Assembly: GCF_905147365.1 (NCBI RefSeq)
Contig: NC_056428.1
Span: forward strand, 29,604,001 to 29,668,000
DNA from: Aricia agestis
Taxonomy: Eukaryota > Arthropoda > Insecta > Lepidoptera > Lycaenidae
DNA length: 64,000 nucleotides
Direction: 5' to 3'
Shown: one piece after another, positions 23,001 through 33,379 of the stretch
Position numbering within the stretch: position 1 is the first letter of the stretch
Layout of the letters: each line of letters starts with the position of its first letter
The notes under the pieces: model-generated
Seen by the model: the letters and a program-made list of their open reading frames with translations, nothing else
Databases searched by the model: none
Told to the model about the DNA's origin: nothing
Program-made: the position numbers and the translations under genes

Positions 23001-25652
23001 TTTTCAATGATGCGTTAACTCTGTTAACAACTGCGGAGATTTCCATTAGTGTAAAATATTTTTTCACATTATTACTTTCAATAACATTTTCTAAAACTTT
23101 GGTTAAGTTTGAATGAAAAACCGTCATCGAAGCTTGAACTTCTGGAATAGGTTCTAGCAAAAGCAAATTATTTTCTAAAGAAATGAGGACTTGTGCAACT
23201 TTTTGAAGAACTTCGAGTTTGTTTTCATTAGTAATGACATCAAATATACCAATTCTTTCTTCCATTTCATCTAAATGTATTGAAATATCAGATAGATTTA
23301 ATTTTATTTCAGATAAAACTTCAAATATTTCGTTATTTTCTTCTGTTTTATTTGTAATAGTGGACAATTGCTCAAAGGAAGTCCTCAATTTTAAAACAGA
23401 ATCCATTACTCTATCTATGATTTCAGTATTATATTTTTGAAGATTTGTTGACGACTCTTTAAGCGCCAGGTTATCTACATATTCTAAGGCATTTTGAAGA
23501 TCTTGTACTGATGTGGACATATTATTAAGAATAACTTCGTTATAATTTACACCATATAAATCTACTGATTTTGAAACAAGGGAATTTTCAGTAATGTAGG
23601 ACAGCAAATTTACTGGAATCCTTAATTCATGAAGAGCTTTTTGAGTTTCGTTCAAATGCTTTAATTCCACGTTATCCACCACTTTTCCTTCTTTGCTTTC
23701 AATTTTAACCTGTTTTTTCTCAACAGTCTCTATCGCACTACACATAGCTTGTTTAATTTTACTCGATTGTATAGAAATTTTGGTCACGCAAATCTCATCA
23801 ACTTTTATAAGTTCATTCGCGACTAGTTGTTGAAAAAGTTCCATAGAACTAGTCATTTGTCCTCCACATTTTTTTACAAAAGAAATACACGTTTTTTGTA
23901 CCAACGTTTTATTTTCGCTCTCTACTTCTATGCATTTCTCAAGTACTGTTAATGATTGCTGAAGCGACTCTAATGCGCTTGGAAGTGTATTTAACAATAG
24001 TTTATCGTCAAGTTTCGTGACATTATCTGTGTTCTCACTCATCGTCTCTTTCATAGCATCAACAATGCACAGTATTTCATTAGTTGGCGTTATAATACTG
24101 TTAATTATCTCAAGACTTGTTGATGCCGCTGAAGATGAAGACATTAATTGTGATCGTACAATAATATCTTTTTCTATCAATTGAACATCATTAAGTACAT
24201 TTGTTAAAGATAGACTTATATTACTGAGCAACGGTTTTAATTCATTGGTTCTCTTCATTATTTCATCACTTTCAAATGTTTTAGTTTCCAAGTTCTTGTC
24301 GTCAATTTTATCTCTTGATTTTCCTAACGACCTTTCACTACCAGAACTAGATCTTCTGGAACTGGAAGTACGTCTTCGAACTTTAGTTGACTCTTTTTGA
24401 GATGCACCTAATTCATCTTTTAATAATACAGTTTTAGTAACATCAGATGAACCTTGACCCTCTTCCGTAGACGGTTTTAAAGATTTAGGTTTTGCTTTAT
24501 CTAAGCTATGAGCACTTGCAAAACTATCTGATAATGGTTGTGTATCATCTTCTTTTTTACTTTCTGAAATTGATTGATCTCGAGACAAACTATAATAATC
24601 GTCAATACTCTTTTGTGAATCTGATTTCTTTCGAGATATCTTTTTGGGAATGTCTGCTTTTTCGTCAGAGAGTAGGGCCATAGTATTTTCCAAATAATCT
24701 TCTCTACTAATATCTGGATCTAGTGATAATTGTGGTACTACATTTTCATCTACAATAGATATATCCTCAATATCCGCTTCGGTTCTAAGGTCTTCATCGG
24801 GAGTAATGAAATATTCAGGTGATACGTCTATTATTATAGCTTCCATAAGTAAATTCCCCGAAGTGGAAGTTTCTTTTACGAATCTTAAAGGTGGAAGTTC
24901 AACTACGTTGTGCTCTGTTACATTTTCAGACAGCTGATCAGCATACATTTCTACAATTTGTAATGCCTCTTCTTCTGTTAAGTCAGGTGTTTCATACAAT
25001 GAAACCGAAACTTCTTTTCCATCAAATGAAAATGAAATTTCTCCTTTGTCGTCTAATGTTATATCACCGACTGGAGTGTCGTACATTTGAGAAGTTCTTT
25101 CTTCGTGTATGGTGCTCAGTGACAGATTTCTTTGTAAAGTTTGCTCCTCTGCTTTCTTTTTGCTATTTTTTATTGAATCTTCAAATCCTAATAACGAAGC
25201 CGAGCTGGCAGCTATACCCATGCAATTACGTGCTTCACACGTGTAATTTCCGAGGCAGCAGGTCCCATCTTGTCCAGATATTATCCTATGTATATCACCT
25301 GGTTTTAGTTCTTCGCCATCCTTATACCACTTCAGAACTGGTTGAGGTACGCCTATTACTTTACACTCAAGATTTACCGCACCCTCATCGGACAAAATTG
25401 CTTGTAAGTTTTCTAGAAAACGTGGTTTCTTATAATGGCGTGGTATTATTAATTTTAGAAAACAAGATGTCACACTATGACCAAAGTCGTTCATAGCTAC
25501 ACATTTCCACTCTGCCTGATCTAATAGTTCTAGATTTTGGATATCCAAAAAGAACACGCCGTGGTCTTCTTTACCAAGATGACAACGTGAAGTTTCATCT
25601 ACCGGCTGGTCGTCTCGATACCAAAGCACTGAAGGTTCCGGTGGAATGGCAA
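20076..25652 (-). CDS. Titin-like gene, giant exon 10 (end of Ig6, Ig7, conserved acidic segment, ~1,400-residue helical region)
   Basis: A single 5,577-bp exon of 1,859 codons, phase 1 at both ends. The acceptor is 'actttcag' and the donor is AGAG|GTGCGT. Local residues 1-66 finish Ig6 (core LWYRDDQPVDE, then QAEWKCVAMNDFG). Residues ~67-150 are Ig7 (KPRFLENLQAILSDEG, VLKWYKDGEELKPGDIH, ARNCMGIAASSAS). At ~185-300 comes an acidic stretch with DKGEISFSFDGKEVS, ETPDLTEEEALQIVEMYAD and DVSPEYF. A Ser/Arg-rich run (RRRTSSSRRSSSGSERS) lies near 425. The rest is predicted mostly helical, with a recurring L..L...I..LE pattern, for example LESLQQSLTVLEK, SLKELHQSIEG and PLQHLQQSLCVV. It contains few Pro or Gly and few Cys. 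The role is inferred as a spacer or spring in the sarcomere; no enzymatic motif is visible. Confidence 0.92.
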
Positions 25653-25735
25653 CTGAAAGTAATTAATAAAACATTATTCTGTGTTTTATGAAATATAAAG
25701 TACGTAATTTTACAAATTTTACTTAGGTAAATTAC

Positions 25736-26116
25736 CTTTGACTGTAAAACGGAATGGTTCATCGATCTTTGCCTCTACACTTTTTAAACCCTGCAAAAAT
25801 TTCGGTGCTTGATTTCTAGTAAAAAGTTGTAATTTTTCTTCTTCATTTAACTGGTTCTGTATATCTTCTACTGACAGTTCTGCAGAACTACTCGCTTGTC
25901 CCATGCAGTTTCTCGCTATACAACAATACGAGCCGAGAGAGTTGGTTCCAGTGAGTTGATACACGTCACCCGGCTTCAATTCTTGGCCATCTTTAAACCA
26001 GCTCAAAACTGGAGTAGGGAAACCTACTACTTTGCATTCAAACGATACCAGACCTTCTTCAGTCAAGATAGCTTGCAGGTTTTCCATAAACCTTGGCTTG
26101 CGGTAATTTTTCGGTA
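25736..26116 (-). CDS. Titin-like gene, exon 9 (Ig5 and start of Ig6)
   Basis: This 127-codon exon is phase 1 at both ends, with acceptor 'tatttcag' and donor AAAG|GTAATT. It carries all of Ig5: KPRFMENLQAILTEEG, then SFECKVVGFPTPVLSWFKDG and SYCCIARNCMGQASSSAEL. A 20-residue linker VEDIQNQLNEEEKLQLF follows, then the start of Ig6, APKFLQGLKSVEAKIDEPF. The linker and the Ig pair are the part I most associate with insect titin-like Z-disc proteins. Confidence 0.92.
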
Positions 26117-26303
26117 CTGAAATAAATAAGACCAATTTGTTTATTACTAAAATACTTTTATAATTACTACAAAATTGAAAATACTTTTATAATTACTAAA
26201 AAAGTTTCAATTTTGAACCTAATTAAATTGAAGACTATTTCAAGATATCATTAAATCCCAAAATTAGCACAGTGGATGAATGCCTCACGTTAACAATGCC
26301 TAC

Positions 26304-26446
26304 CTTCCATGGACACGTAGCATGTCGATATGCCCACCCTGCCGCCGGTGCTAGTGGCCACGCATTTCCACTCGCCCTCGTCACAGAACTCCGCTGACGG
26401 CACCTCGATCATGTAACCCCCTACGCCATCCTCGAGGACGTGGTAT
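26304..26446 (-). CDS. Titin-like gene, exon 8 (second half of Ig4)
   Basis: The acceptor is 'tgttaaag' and the donor is GAAG|GTAGGC, entering in phase 2 and leaving in phase 1. It encodes YHVLEDGVGGYMIEVPSAEF, then CDEGEWKCVATSTGGRVG and STCYVSME. The F-strand motif is 'EGEWKCVA', matching 'QAEWKCVA' in Ig6. The intron between exons 7 and 8 carries an antisense R1-like retrotransposon fragment. Confidence 0.88.
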
Positions 26447-26461
26447 CTTTAACAAAAAATA

Positions 26462-26645
26462 AAATCAGTCAAGTGCGCGTTGGACACGAAGGGAAGGGTA
26501 TATTCCAAAAATTGTATTTTTTGTATGAATGGATTTTGAGTTTTGGAAACATTCGTGGGACATAAAGTCCATAGGATAGCTATGAGTTATGACATAGAAT
26601 AGGTTTTTATCGCAGAAAAACGGTGCGGTTCTCGACATAACCTTT
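26462..26645 (+). repeat. Decayed lepidopteran interspersed repeat
   Basis: The start aaaatcagtcaagtgcgcgt with ggacacgaagggaagggta is a diverged head of the ggccaagtgcgagtcggact family. It is followed directly by the R1-like fragment. Confidence 0.4.
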
Positions 26646-26649
26646 TTTT

Positions 26650-27365
26650 TATGCGCATGGGAAGCCTATCATGAGTGCCCCGGGTTGGGCATGTGCCTCA
26701 GTTAAGCTGAAACACTCCGGGAGTATGTGGGACTCTTACCCACTAAAACCACCTGCGGTTTGCCTTCAGCCATATACGGAGGGATTTCCCGGATCTGTCT
26801 AACACAGGACTCCCTCCACGACCGGCCGGTCAACCTCAAAAGAACCGGACTTCCACCAAAGTTAGGGAAAGCTTAGGCAAACTGAAGCATTCCCCTCGGC
26901 GCTGGGACTAGCTAAGCCGGGCAGGTTCCCATCCTGATCCGGAGCCCCGTGGGACGGAAGTTACTGGAGGTTCGCATTGCGACGCCTCCGCACTCCCGTC
27001 CTACGCCGGCGGAGCGGAACGGAAGATGGATCATCCTCTCTGTTCCGCTCCGCGGCCTCTTTCTGTGAAAGGACGGTTTCGCAGAAAGAGACCGCCGCCT
27101 ATCAAGCCTCGTCGCTCTCGAGCACCATGCTCAGGAGCGAGAGGTCTCCACCTAGAACTGCCACAAGATAGTGGCGCTGCACGGCCCAACGATCGCACAC
27201 CTCAGGGGTATGCTGGGCCGTGTCCTCTGCAGCGCCACATTCATGGCAGGCTGGCGTTGGCTCCCTCTGGCGACGGCTCCCTCCTGGCGACCTGACACAA
27301 GTACGCACCGTGCGCTTCCGTGCCCAGTGAGCACCTGTGTAAGGCGGAAGGTGAGGGAAAAAATG
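26650..27365 (-). mobile_element. R1-clade-like LINE 3' fragment
   Basis: On the minus strand the frame reads CHECGAAEDTAQHTPEVCDRW followed by LVAVLGGDLSLLSMVL. This C..C....H....C knuckle after the reverse transcriptase is typical of R1/TRAS-type elements. A GC-rich 3' UTR follows towards 26650. Only the last part of ORF2 remains. It lies in the exon 7-8 intron in the same strand sense as the gene. Confidence 0.65.
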
Positions 27366-27369
27366 AAAT

Positions 27370-27505
27370 AAGTTATGTGCACACTGCACAGCTGTTTTTG
27401 GGTGTTTTGATTAGAGTTTTTTTATAAAAGCTTTTGACGCCAATTTTGTTGACACCGCGCGCTATAAACTAAAGTCCACGCGGACGAAGTCGCGGGCAAG
27501 AGCTA
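27370..27505 (+). repeat. 3' end of the moth composite repeat (tcgcgggcaacagctag family)
   Basis: It reads ttatgtgcacactgcacagc, then aagcttttgacgccaatttt, then cgcgcgctataaactaaag and ccacgcggacgaagtcgcgg. It is a truncated copy of the family found complete at 30302-30917. Confidence 0.7.
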
Positions 27506-27704
27506 TTAAAAATATAAACGTCCAAATAGTGTTATGATTAAACCTTATGTAGGTTGGTTCTAAAATTGGAAAGTATTTTTGGGGGCTGGGTTGAGGGACG
27601 TCGTAAAGAAATGGCAAAGTCCCTAGGGTGTCACGGTACAAATAAGTTTGGGAAGCCCTGACCTAGTATATCATAATAAATGTAGTTATCTAAATAAAAC
27701 CAAC

Positions 27705-27863
27705 CTTTCACTAGGCTCAATTTTCCCCTCCTTGTTGTACCAGACGACAGCTCGCGGCCACGGCGGCACCACGATGTGGCAGCCCAGGTTGAGCCGCTCG
27801 CATATTCGCACCAAACGGTCTTCCAACTCCTTCGTGAATATAGGCGGCGGCTCTTGGGCACCC
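27705..27863 (-). CDS. Titin-like gene, exon 7 (first half of Ig4)
   Basis: The acceptor is 'tttccag' and the donor is GAAAG|GTTGGT. Both ends are phase 2. It encodes GAQEPPPIFTKELEDRLVR, then GCHIVVPPWPRAVVWYNKEG and KIEPSE. The final Arg is split AG|A with the next exon. This exon opens exactly at an Ig domain boundary, which matters for the alternative first exon proposed at 45629-45702. Confidence 0.88.
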
Positions 27864-28160
27864 CTGGAAATGAAAAGTATATTTTGTTTTGTTACATATT
27901 TATAATTCAACGGCAAGTAAGCAAATGGCAGGCAACGGCAGGCGCCGAATATTCGAAATCATTCTTCCGATATTCGGCTACACCTACAGCGTCATTGAGA
28001 TAAGACCCCATGTTGGTGACAGAGCATATCTGTTCATCAGTCAGTTTCAGCGCAAATTGCTCACACGTATAAGTAGGAGTGAAAAGCGTAAGTCGTCCGT
28101 TACATAGGAGTCTTTCTCAATTTTGTTCGCGTACCAGGCGAAAAAAATATTAGCAGATTT

Positions 28161-28283
28161 AGGGCCTGTTTCACCACTTCCTGATAAGGCTATCCACCAC
28201 TTAACTTGACAGATAGAGTATGATGCAGAATCTGTCAAATAAGCCTATCCGGCACCTTATCAGGAAGTGGCAAAACAGGCCCT
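28161..28283. mobile_element. Hairpin MITE (123 bp)
   Basis: The ends agggcctgtttcaccacttc and gaagtggcaaaacaggccct form inverted repeats of about 30 bp with two mismatches. The interior includes cttgacagatagagtatgat. It lies in the intron between exons 6 and 7. Confidence 0.7.
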
Positions 28284-28583
28284 TAATGTTTTTCTTGGAT
28301 GATCTGGATTAACCCTGGTCCCTGATTACCACTATAGAAAATCCCTACTAATAATTTTATAAAAGTGTGTCTGTCTGGTGTGGTGTGTGGTAGGGCGAGA
28401 CCAAACGAGCGGATATGGAGATGCTTAAGAAGACGGGAAAAGGCATAAGAAAGTTTGTGTTATGAAAAAAATACGTTTCCGCAAAAACGAATTTAGGCGC
28501 AACGGAGTTGCGAACGCCATAGTTATCAAAAGTTAATAGAAAAATTCCCATAATTGATCATGAACAGCTCACAATTCACTTAC

Positions 28584-28759
28584 CCGAAGCTAGGTTTCAG
28601 GGACTCCTTGCTCGCGTGGCCAACAACATGCACCTTGGATGAGGAGTAAGCTCGACCCATGCAGTTGACCGCCTCACACGTATACGTGCCGAGGGACGTC
28701 GGATCTTCGGCGTTCGCTGTCAGAGCGAACACATCGCCGGCCTTGATCTCGCGACTGTC
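28584..28759 (-). CDS. Titin-like gene, exon 6 (second half of Ig3)
   Basis: The acceptor is 'tttacag' and the donor is GG|GTAAGT, entering in phase 0 and leaving in phase 2. It encodes DSREIKAGDVFALTANAE, then LGTYTCEAVNCMGRAYSSS and KVHVVG. The 'NCMG.A.SS' tail after the F-strand Cys recurs in Ig5 and Ig7. A linker KESLKPSFG leads into the next exon. Confidence 0.9.
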
Positions 28760-29246
28760 CTGTAAATGGACAAAATATAATCATGAATCGGTTCAAAGTA
28801 GGCTTTACAAAGCATTTTGAGGTAGGTATAGGCGGCACATAATATAGCTACGTAGGTACTGTCACCGTCAGATCGTAACCTACAGAAAATTGTAACATTG
28901 CTCATTTCCCTATTGACGAACAAATTGTTCTTCAAAGTTTATAATATAAGGATTTCTAAGCAGAATAACGGAACTTTTGACAATACGATGCAAATATTCC
29001 GGTTAAAATCAGTTTTGGTAAAAAGGTAACACCACTCGCCGGATACCGGATATTGAGAAAATCTTCATTGACCTACCTTCAAAATTACACGAAAATTATA
29101 AAATATAAGAATGCGGTTCCATATTACGCCTTCGTGAGTATATGAAAGAAACGGATAGCTATATTTCAATTAGCCTAGTTTCTCGACCTGATTTAAGGAC
29201 CAATTATTTATGTAGGAGATGAAGTTCAAGTATAAAATGACAATAC

Positions 29247-29371
29247 CTTGAACCAACGTAACACAGGTGTAGGGACCCCAACGACTTTACACTCAAGTGA
29301 CACTGTGCCCTGCTCCGTCAGGAGCGCTCGCAATTCCTCCACGAATTCTGGACGCTTGTACGCCTTGGGGA
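29247..29371 (-). CDS. Titin-like gene, exon 5 (first half of Ig3)
   Basis: The acceptor is 'aattttag' and the donor is AAG|GTATTG, entering in phase 1 and leaving in phase 0. It encodes PKAYKRPEFVEEL, then RALLTEQGTVSLECKVVG, then VPTPVLRWFK. It holds the B-strand Cys and the strand C Trp. The wording closely matches the starts of Ig5 and Ig7 further along, including the 'ECKV.G.P.PVL.W' core, so these three domains share recent ancestry. Confidence 0.9.
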
Positions 29372-29731
29372 CTAAAATTAGTGAAATAGATGAGTATATT
29401 AAAATGTAATATATAGTTATTTACCTGGCCTTAAGGGAAAATTTATAAAATGGTATTAAGCAGATCAATCATTCATATTGATTCATGTGGTGATAACAAT
29501 TTATAGTTAAATCAGAATTACAATTGCATAACCCTCAAGTTTCGCACCGTTTGGCGTTGGGCACTAGAGTACTTAATCAAGTTATTACATTCGATAATTG
29601 CGACAGCGAAGTTAGAAAACATAATAAATGAGATTTGCCATAACGCATTCTAGCTATTGCCAACGCGTTAGCTATCGCATATAGTGCTTTATACCTCGAG
29701 CAGATCTATACTAATTACTAGGGCTGCATAC

Positions 29732-29912
29732 CTAGGACGTTCAGGTGCGCGGAACAGCTGGCGCGGCCGCCGACGTTCTCGGCGGTGCAGGTCCAGCGGC
29801 CCGCGTCATCCACGCTCACCGCCGCAATATCCGCGCACCAGAAGTTGCCGTCCCGCACCAGAGCGATCCGCTCCGCTTCGAGCAGCCGTCGCTCGTTACG
29901 GTACCATGTCAC
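29732..29912 (-). CDS. Titin-like gene, exon 4 (rest of Ig2)
   Basis: The acceptor is 'ttttcag' and the donor is CTAG|GTATGC, entering in phase 0 and leaving in phase 1. It begins VTWYRNERRLLEAERIAL, with the core Trp, and carries DDAGRWTCTAEN, the canonical D-x-G-x-Y/W-x-C motif of Ig strand F. It ends AHLNVL. The first exon to leave in phase 1 is this one. All Ig and spring exons after 26116 use the same class. Confidence 0.9.
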
Positions 29913-30301
29913 CTGAAAAGATAATTTAATAATGGTAAAAGGTAACTTTAGAAGGCCTAGCGCACACTTGAGACACGATATAGTGCCAGTGATAGTGTTA
30001 AATAAGATTATTTTCATTGCATTTAAATATGCGAGAGGTAAATAGAAAGAACCGAATCTTTCTCTAGAGAGTAGTCCGTTTTATCCCTCTAAAATCTAGG
30101 AATTACTTATCTAAGGTAGAGTTCTCATAGGATGATAGAACGCTCGACTCCAAGTAGAGACCAAACTCGACAAAACATACGTAAAGCCTTGTTCACGACG
30201 AAATATAATAATGAGGTCAAACTACTAGATACCATAGGATTTGAACTAAAATCCCGTTGCGGTAGTTGCGAAATAATACAAACATAATATACGTGCGGTG
30301 A

Positions 30302-30917
30302 TCTATACTAATATTATAAATGCGAAAGTATCTTTGTCCGTCTGTCTCGCTTACACGCCAAAACTACCGAACCGATTGTAATGAAATTTTGTATACAGAC
30401 AGTCTAAAGCCTCAGAAAGGACATAGGCTATTTTTTACTGAAAAAAAGCGTTGTAAGGGGGTGAAAATGCGTAAATTTGTTCAAATTAAGTTAGTTCCCA
30501 AAATCTATAATAGATGGCGCCGTGCGTCTTCTACATCGCGCTAACGCTTGCCCAAAAGTATTTCTATAAGAGGTGGTATTATCTTACATTCGATTTTCGA
30601 TTTTTTTCGATTGTTATTTCTTTTTTACGTTATTTAATAAATCAGTACTTTATCTATGCAGTGACGTAACCTTAACCTATCATTGATAAGTAGTTTATGT
30701 GTAAAGTTGTGTAATTGGGGGGCTAAATAAGCTTAAAAATTTGGCATAAAATATAAAGATTAATTTAAAAAATTGAAATATTATGTGCACACTGCACAGC
30801 TGTTTTGATTTAAGGGGTACCAGGGTTTTATTTTATAAAAGCTTTTGACACCAATTTTGTTGACATCGCGCGCTATAAACTGAAGTCCACGCGGACGAAG
30901 TCGCGGGCAACAACTAG
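30302..30917 (+). mobile_element. Moth composite repeat, single complete unit
   Basis: The unit starts ctatactaatattataaatg, has ccgaaccgattgtaatgaaa and gataggctatttttta-like text, then agatggcgccgtgcgtcttc. It ends gacgaagtcgcgggcaacaa. Other copies are at 36841-37530 (+), 50995-51636 (-) and 54725-55388 (-). It has no ORF, so it is non-autonomous. Confidence 0.7.
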
Positions 30918-32060
30918 TAACTAATATATGGACGAACGCGACTAGACGTATTTAAAATAGAGAAATTATGTCATTGAGTCGACGTTCGCATTCCCGAAAC
31001 GTTCAAGGTTTTGAGAAATTTCTCAGTATTTATGAATGTATTTTATTCGCTCGTTGGAAAAATATTTACAATGTGCGTTGCATAATTCAAACAGATCTTA
31101 AAAAATTGATTGCGTTAAAAATTTATAAATTACATAAAAGAAAAGCGAATAGTACATTGAAATTTATGGGCTCATAAAGAGGTGTATTTATATGTAACAT
31201 TAGGTACGAAGATTGTGTCACACCTTTATTATAGAACGTAGTATAGTAGTTTACAAGTATATTATTAGATACAAGTAATTTATTTGGCACTTAAATAAAG
31301 CGTTAGTCTTAAGAGTAAAATGGATTTAATAAGATGTAATGCATCTTGAGATTTCATTCGTAACATTCAAGACCCAGGCTATATTCATTTTTCCGTCGGA
31401 CTTTCAGATCGGTCAATCCAAGCCTTTACAGGGGCTAGTCTTGACGATAACGGTTTCTACACAAAATCGCCTTCTGCGATAGTAACCGAGGAAAATTAAA
31501 CTTTCGACCTAGGAAAAATTCTAAACTCATCATGGTCGGTAATGCTAGACAGAAAAAAATCCTTCCAAAAGTTTAGTATCTGTGTAACTCAAATCACCTT
31601 AAGGCTTTAACCTAACCAAAGTCCAAACCAAAATAATGCCAAACCTAAATTGCCCCACTAACCCTCAAACCCACACACTACACACACTACACAGTCAGCC
31701 ACGAAATGCCTTTACATTAGTGCGAGTTTCTTACGCCGTTTCTCCTCGCCAGGTTAGTTCCCGAACCGAAAGATTGTAGACTTTCGGAAAATATCTTATA
31801 TCTTTAAACGAGCAATTCTTGTGTATATATATATATAGAATCTCGGAATCGGCTCCAACGATTTTCATGAAATTTAGTATAAAGGGGGTTTAGGGGGTGA
31901 TAAATCGATCTAGCTAGGAATCATATTTAGAAAATGACATTTTATTCGTGTTTTGTCGAATACCGAGCAAAGCTCGGTCAAATAGCTAGTTTATTTTAAA
32001 ACTCAGAAATAAAACAATTTTGATTTGATTATCGCTCCGCCAGATCTACTATCTACTCAC
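30918..32060. other. Intron between exons 3 and 4, mostly unassigned
   Basis: No coding sequence is seen. From about 31815 to 31990 there is a repeat recognisable by gaatctcggaatcggctcca and ataccgagcaaagctcggtc, a common lepidopteran repeat tail. Confidence 0.45.
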
Positions 32061-32234
32061 CCTGCACTCAGACGAGCTGATGATCTCCACCAGGAACCTC
32101 GTCCGCGTGCCGACCTTGACGGTGAGGTCATGAAGGCGCCGCAGGAAGGTCGGCGGGTCGTCGCCACTCGGCATATCCTCCGGGGACACCTGGAGTCGGA
32201 CCCGGGTCGTATCCGTCCCGGCAGCATTGCTCGC
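32061..32234 (-). CDS. Titin-like gene, exon 3 (end of Ig1, start of Ig2)
   Basis: The 174-bp exon is in phase 0 at both ends, with acceptor 'ggttccag' and donor AGG|GTGAGT. It encodes ASNAAGTDTTRVRLQVS, the G strand of Ig1. A short linker PEDMPSGDD follows, then Ig2 starts with PPTFLRRLHDLTVKVG up to SSSECR. The local GC content is much higher than in the surrounding intron, as in the other exons between 26 and 33 kb. Confidence 0.88.
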
Positions 32235-32500
32235 CTGGAACCAGTGCCGGTTTTAGCTCTACCAGCGCCCTGGGGGAGATTTCTTCGGCGCCCAGGGTGC
32301 TGGTTGTGCTAAAAAAGCCGCTTTTTGTTTGCCTTCGACGCCCCTTTTTATCCGGCGCCCTGGGCGGACGCCCAATAGGACGAAAGTATCCGTAGACGGG
32401 AAGTATGCGCGTAGGAGCTTGCTGGTTGTCGCGCTGAATAAACTGACCACTTTTCTGTATTCACTTATCGTCATGATCATTGATCATTGTGTAAATATAT

Positions 32501-32534
32501 TCTAATTCTAACGGAGTGCCGTTAGAATTAGAAT
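32501..32534. repeat. Short perfect palindrome
   Basis: The sequence attctaattctaacgg is followed by agtg and then its complement ccgttagaattagaat. It lies in the intron between exons 2 and 3. Confidence 0.6.
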
Positions 32535-32700
32535 CTTCAAAAGAAGAAGTTCATATTCGCCAATTTTGGTAAGCTCTACCATCACCAGGGAGATTAGGTA
32601 TATTGCGACAAAAAAGCAACAGGCGTTATACAGCAGCTGTATTGTGCAATATCTGCTGTCAAATACCAATAGCTTAGTCATGCAGTATAATATTAATATT

Positions 32701-32751
32701 AGTCAGTCTGGTCCCGTGCTACAGGTACATTAGCACGGGACTAGACTGACT
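32701..32751. repeat. 20-bp inverted repeat hairpin
   Basis: The sequence agtcagtctggtcccgtgct pairs with agcacgggactagactgact around an 11-bp loop, with one mismatch. Confidence 0.65.
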
Positions 32752-32769
32752 TGTGTTACGGGTACCAGA

Positions 32770-32882
32770 CAACAGAAATATATTTAATACAACTCTGAAA
32801 ACTTTTTGTTCCGTCAGCGGGACTCGAACCCGCAACCCTCGGCTTGAGCTACCAACGCGCTCATCCACTGAGCCAAAGAGGT
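32770..32882 (-). mobile_element. tRNA-derived SINE head
   Basis: Read on the minus strand it gives ggctcagtggatgagcgcg, then gttggtagctcaagccgagg, then ttgcgggttcgagtcccgc. These are A and B boxes of an internal pol III promoter. The text after it (acggaacaaaaagttttcag) is SINE body rather than an acceptor stem, so it is not a working tRNA. Confidence 0.65.
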
Positions 32883-32968
32883 CTTCATGCGGTATATTAG
32901 ACGCATCAATGGCATTTCTATGATGAATTCTCTTTGGCGAGTAGACTATCGACTTGTTAATAACTTAC

Positions 32969-33083
32969 TTGCAGGGTGTAGACGCCGCTATCATCAGTTG
33001 TCGCAGCGGATATCGTCAGTCGAACTCCACGGGAGTCCTGCGACGTAGAGAACCGGTCGTCAAGAGTCGCTCCCGCATGTCTC
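32969..33083 (-). CDS. Titin-like gene, exon 2 (rest of Ig1 core)
   Basis: The acceptor is 'gatggcag' and the donor is CAA|GTAAGT, entering in phase 2 and leaving in phase 0. The 38 complete codons encode strands C' to F of Ig1: HAGATLDDRF, then GVRLTISAATTDDSG, then VYTLQ. The 'DSGVYTLQASNAAG' signature across the next junction is the I-set F-G turn. The position normally occupied by the second Ig cysteine is Leu here (VYTLQ rather than Y.C). No Cys is seen in the B-strand region either, so Ig1 lacks the usual Cys pair. Confidence 0.88.
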
Positions 33084-33379
33084 CTGCCATCACAAAAATA
33101 GATTAATATTCGATATTTTTCTATTAATTTCCTATGGAATTATTGTCCTTATTCGATAAAGGGTATAAGGGCGAGGGACAAATTATAGCTCGAATCAAAC
33201 GTAGATTATTAATGGAGCTTTGGAAAAACAGAATTCAATTCGAAAGTTAGCCTTATGCAAACTTAATTTTAGTCTTTCAGATTTTTTCATCTGACTCGGT
33301 TACAACTTGCAACGCAACGCTCTGCTGTTTGATGTGGCAACTCACAAAATACAAATACATAAGTAATTATTATTATAGT

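Noticed and set aside
32810..32880. Possible tRNA gene on the minus strand
   Set aside because: The A and B boxes are good, but the flanks are SINE body text and no acceptor stem forms.
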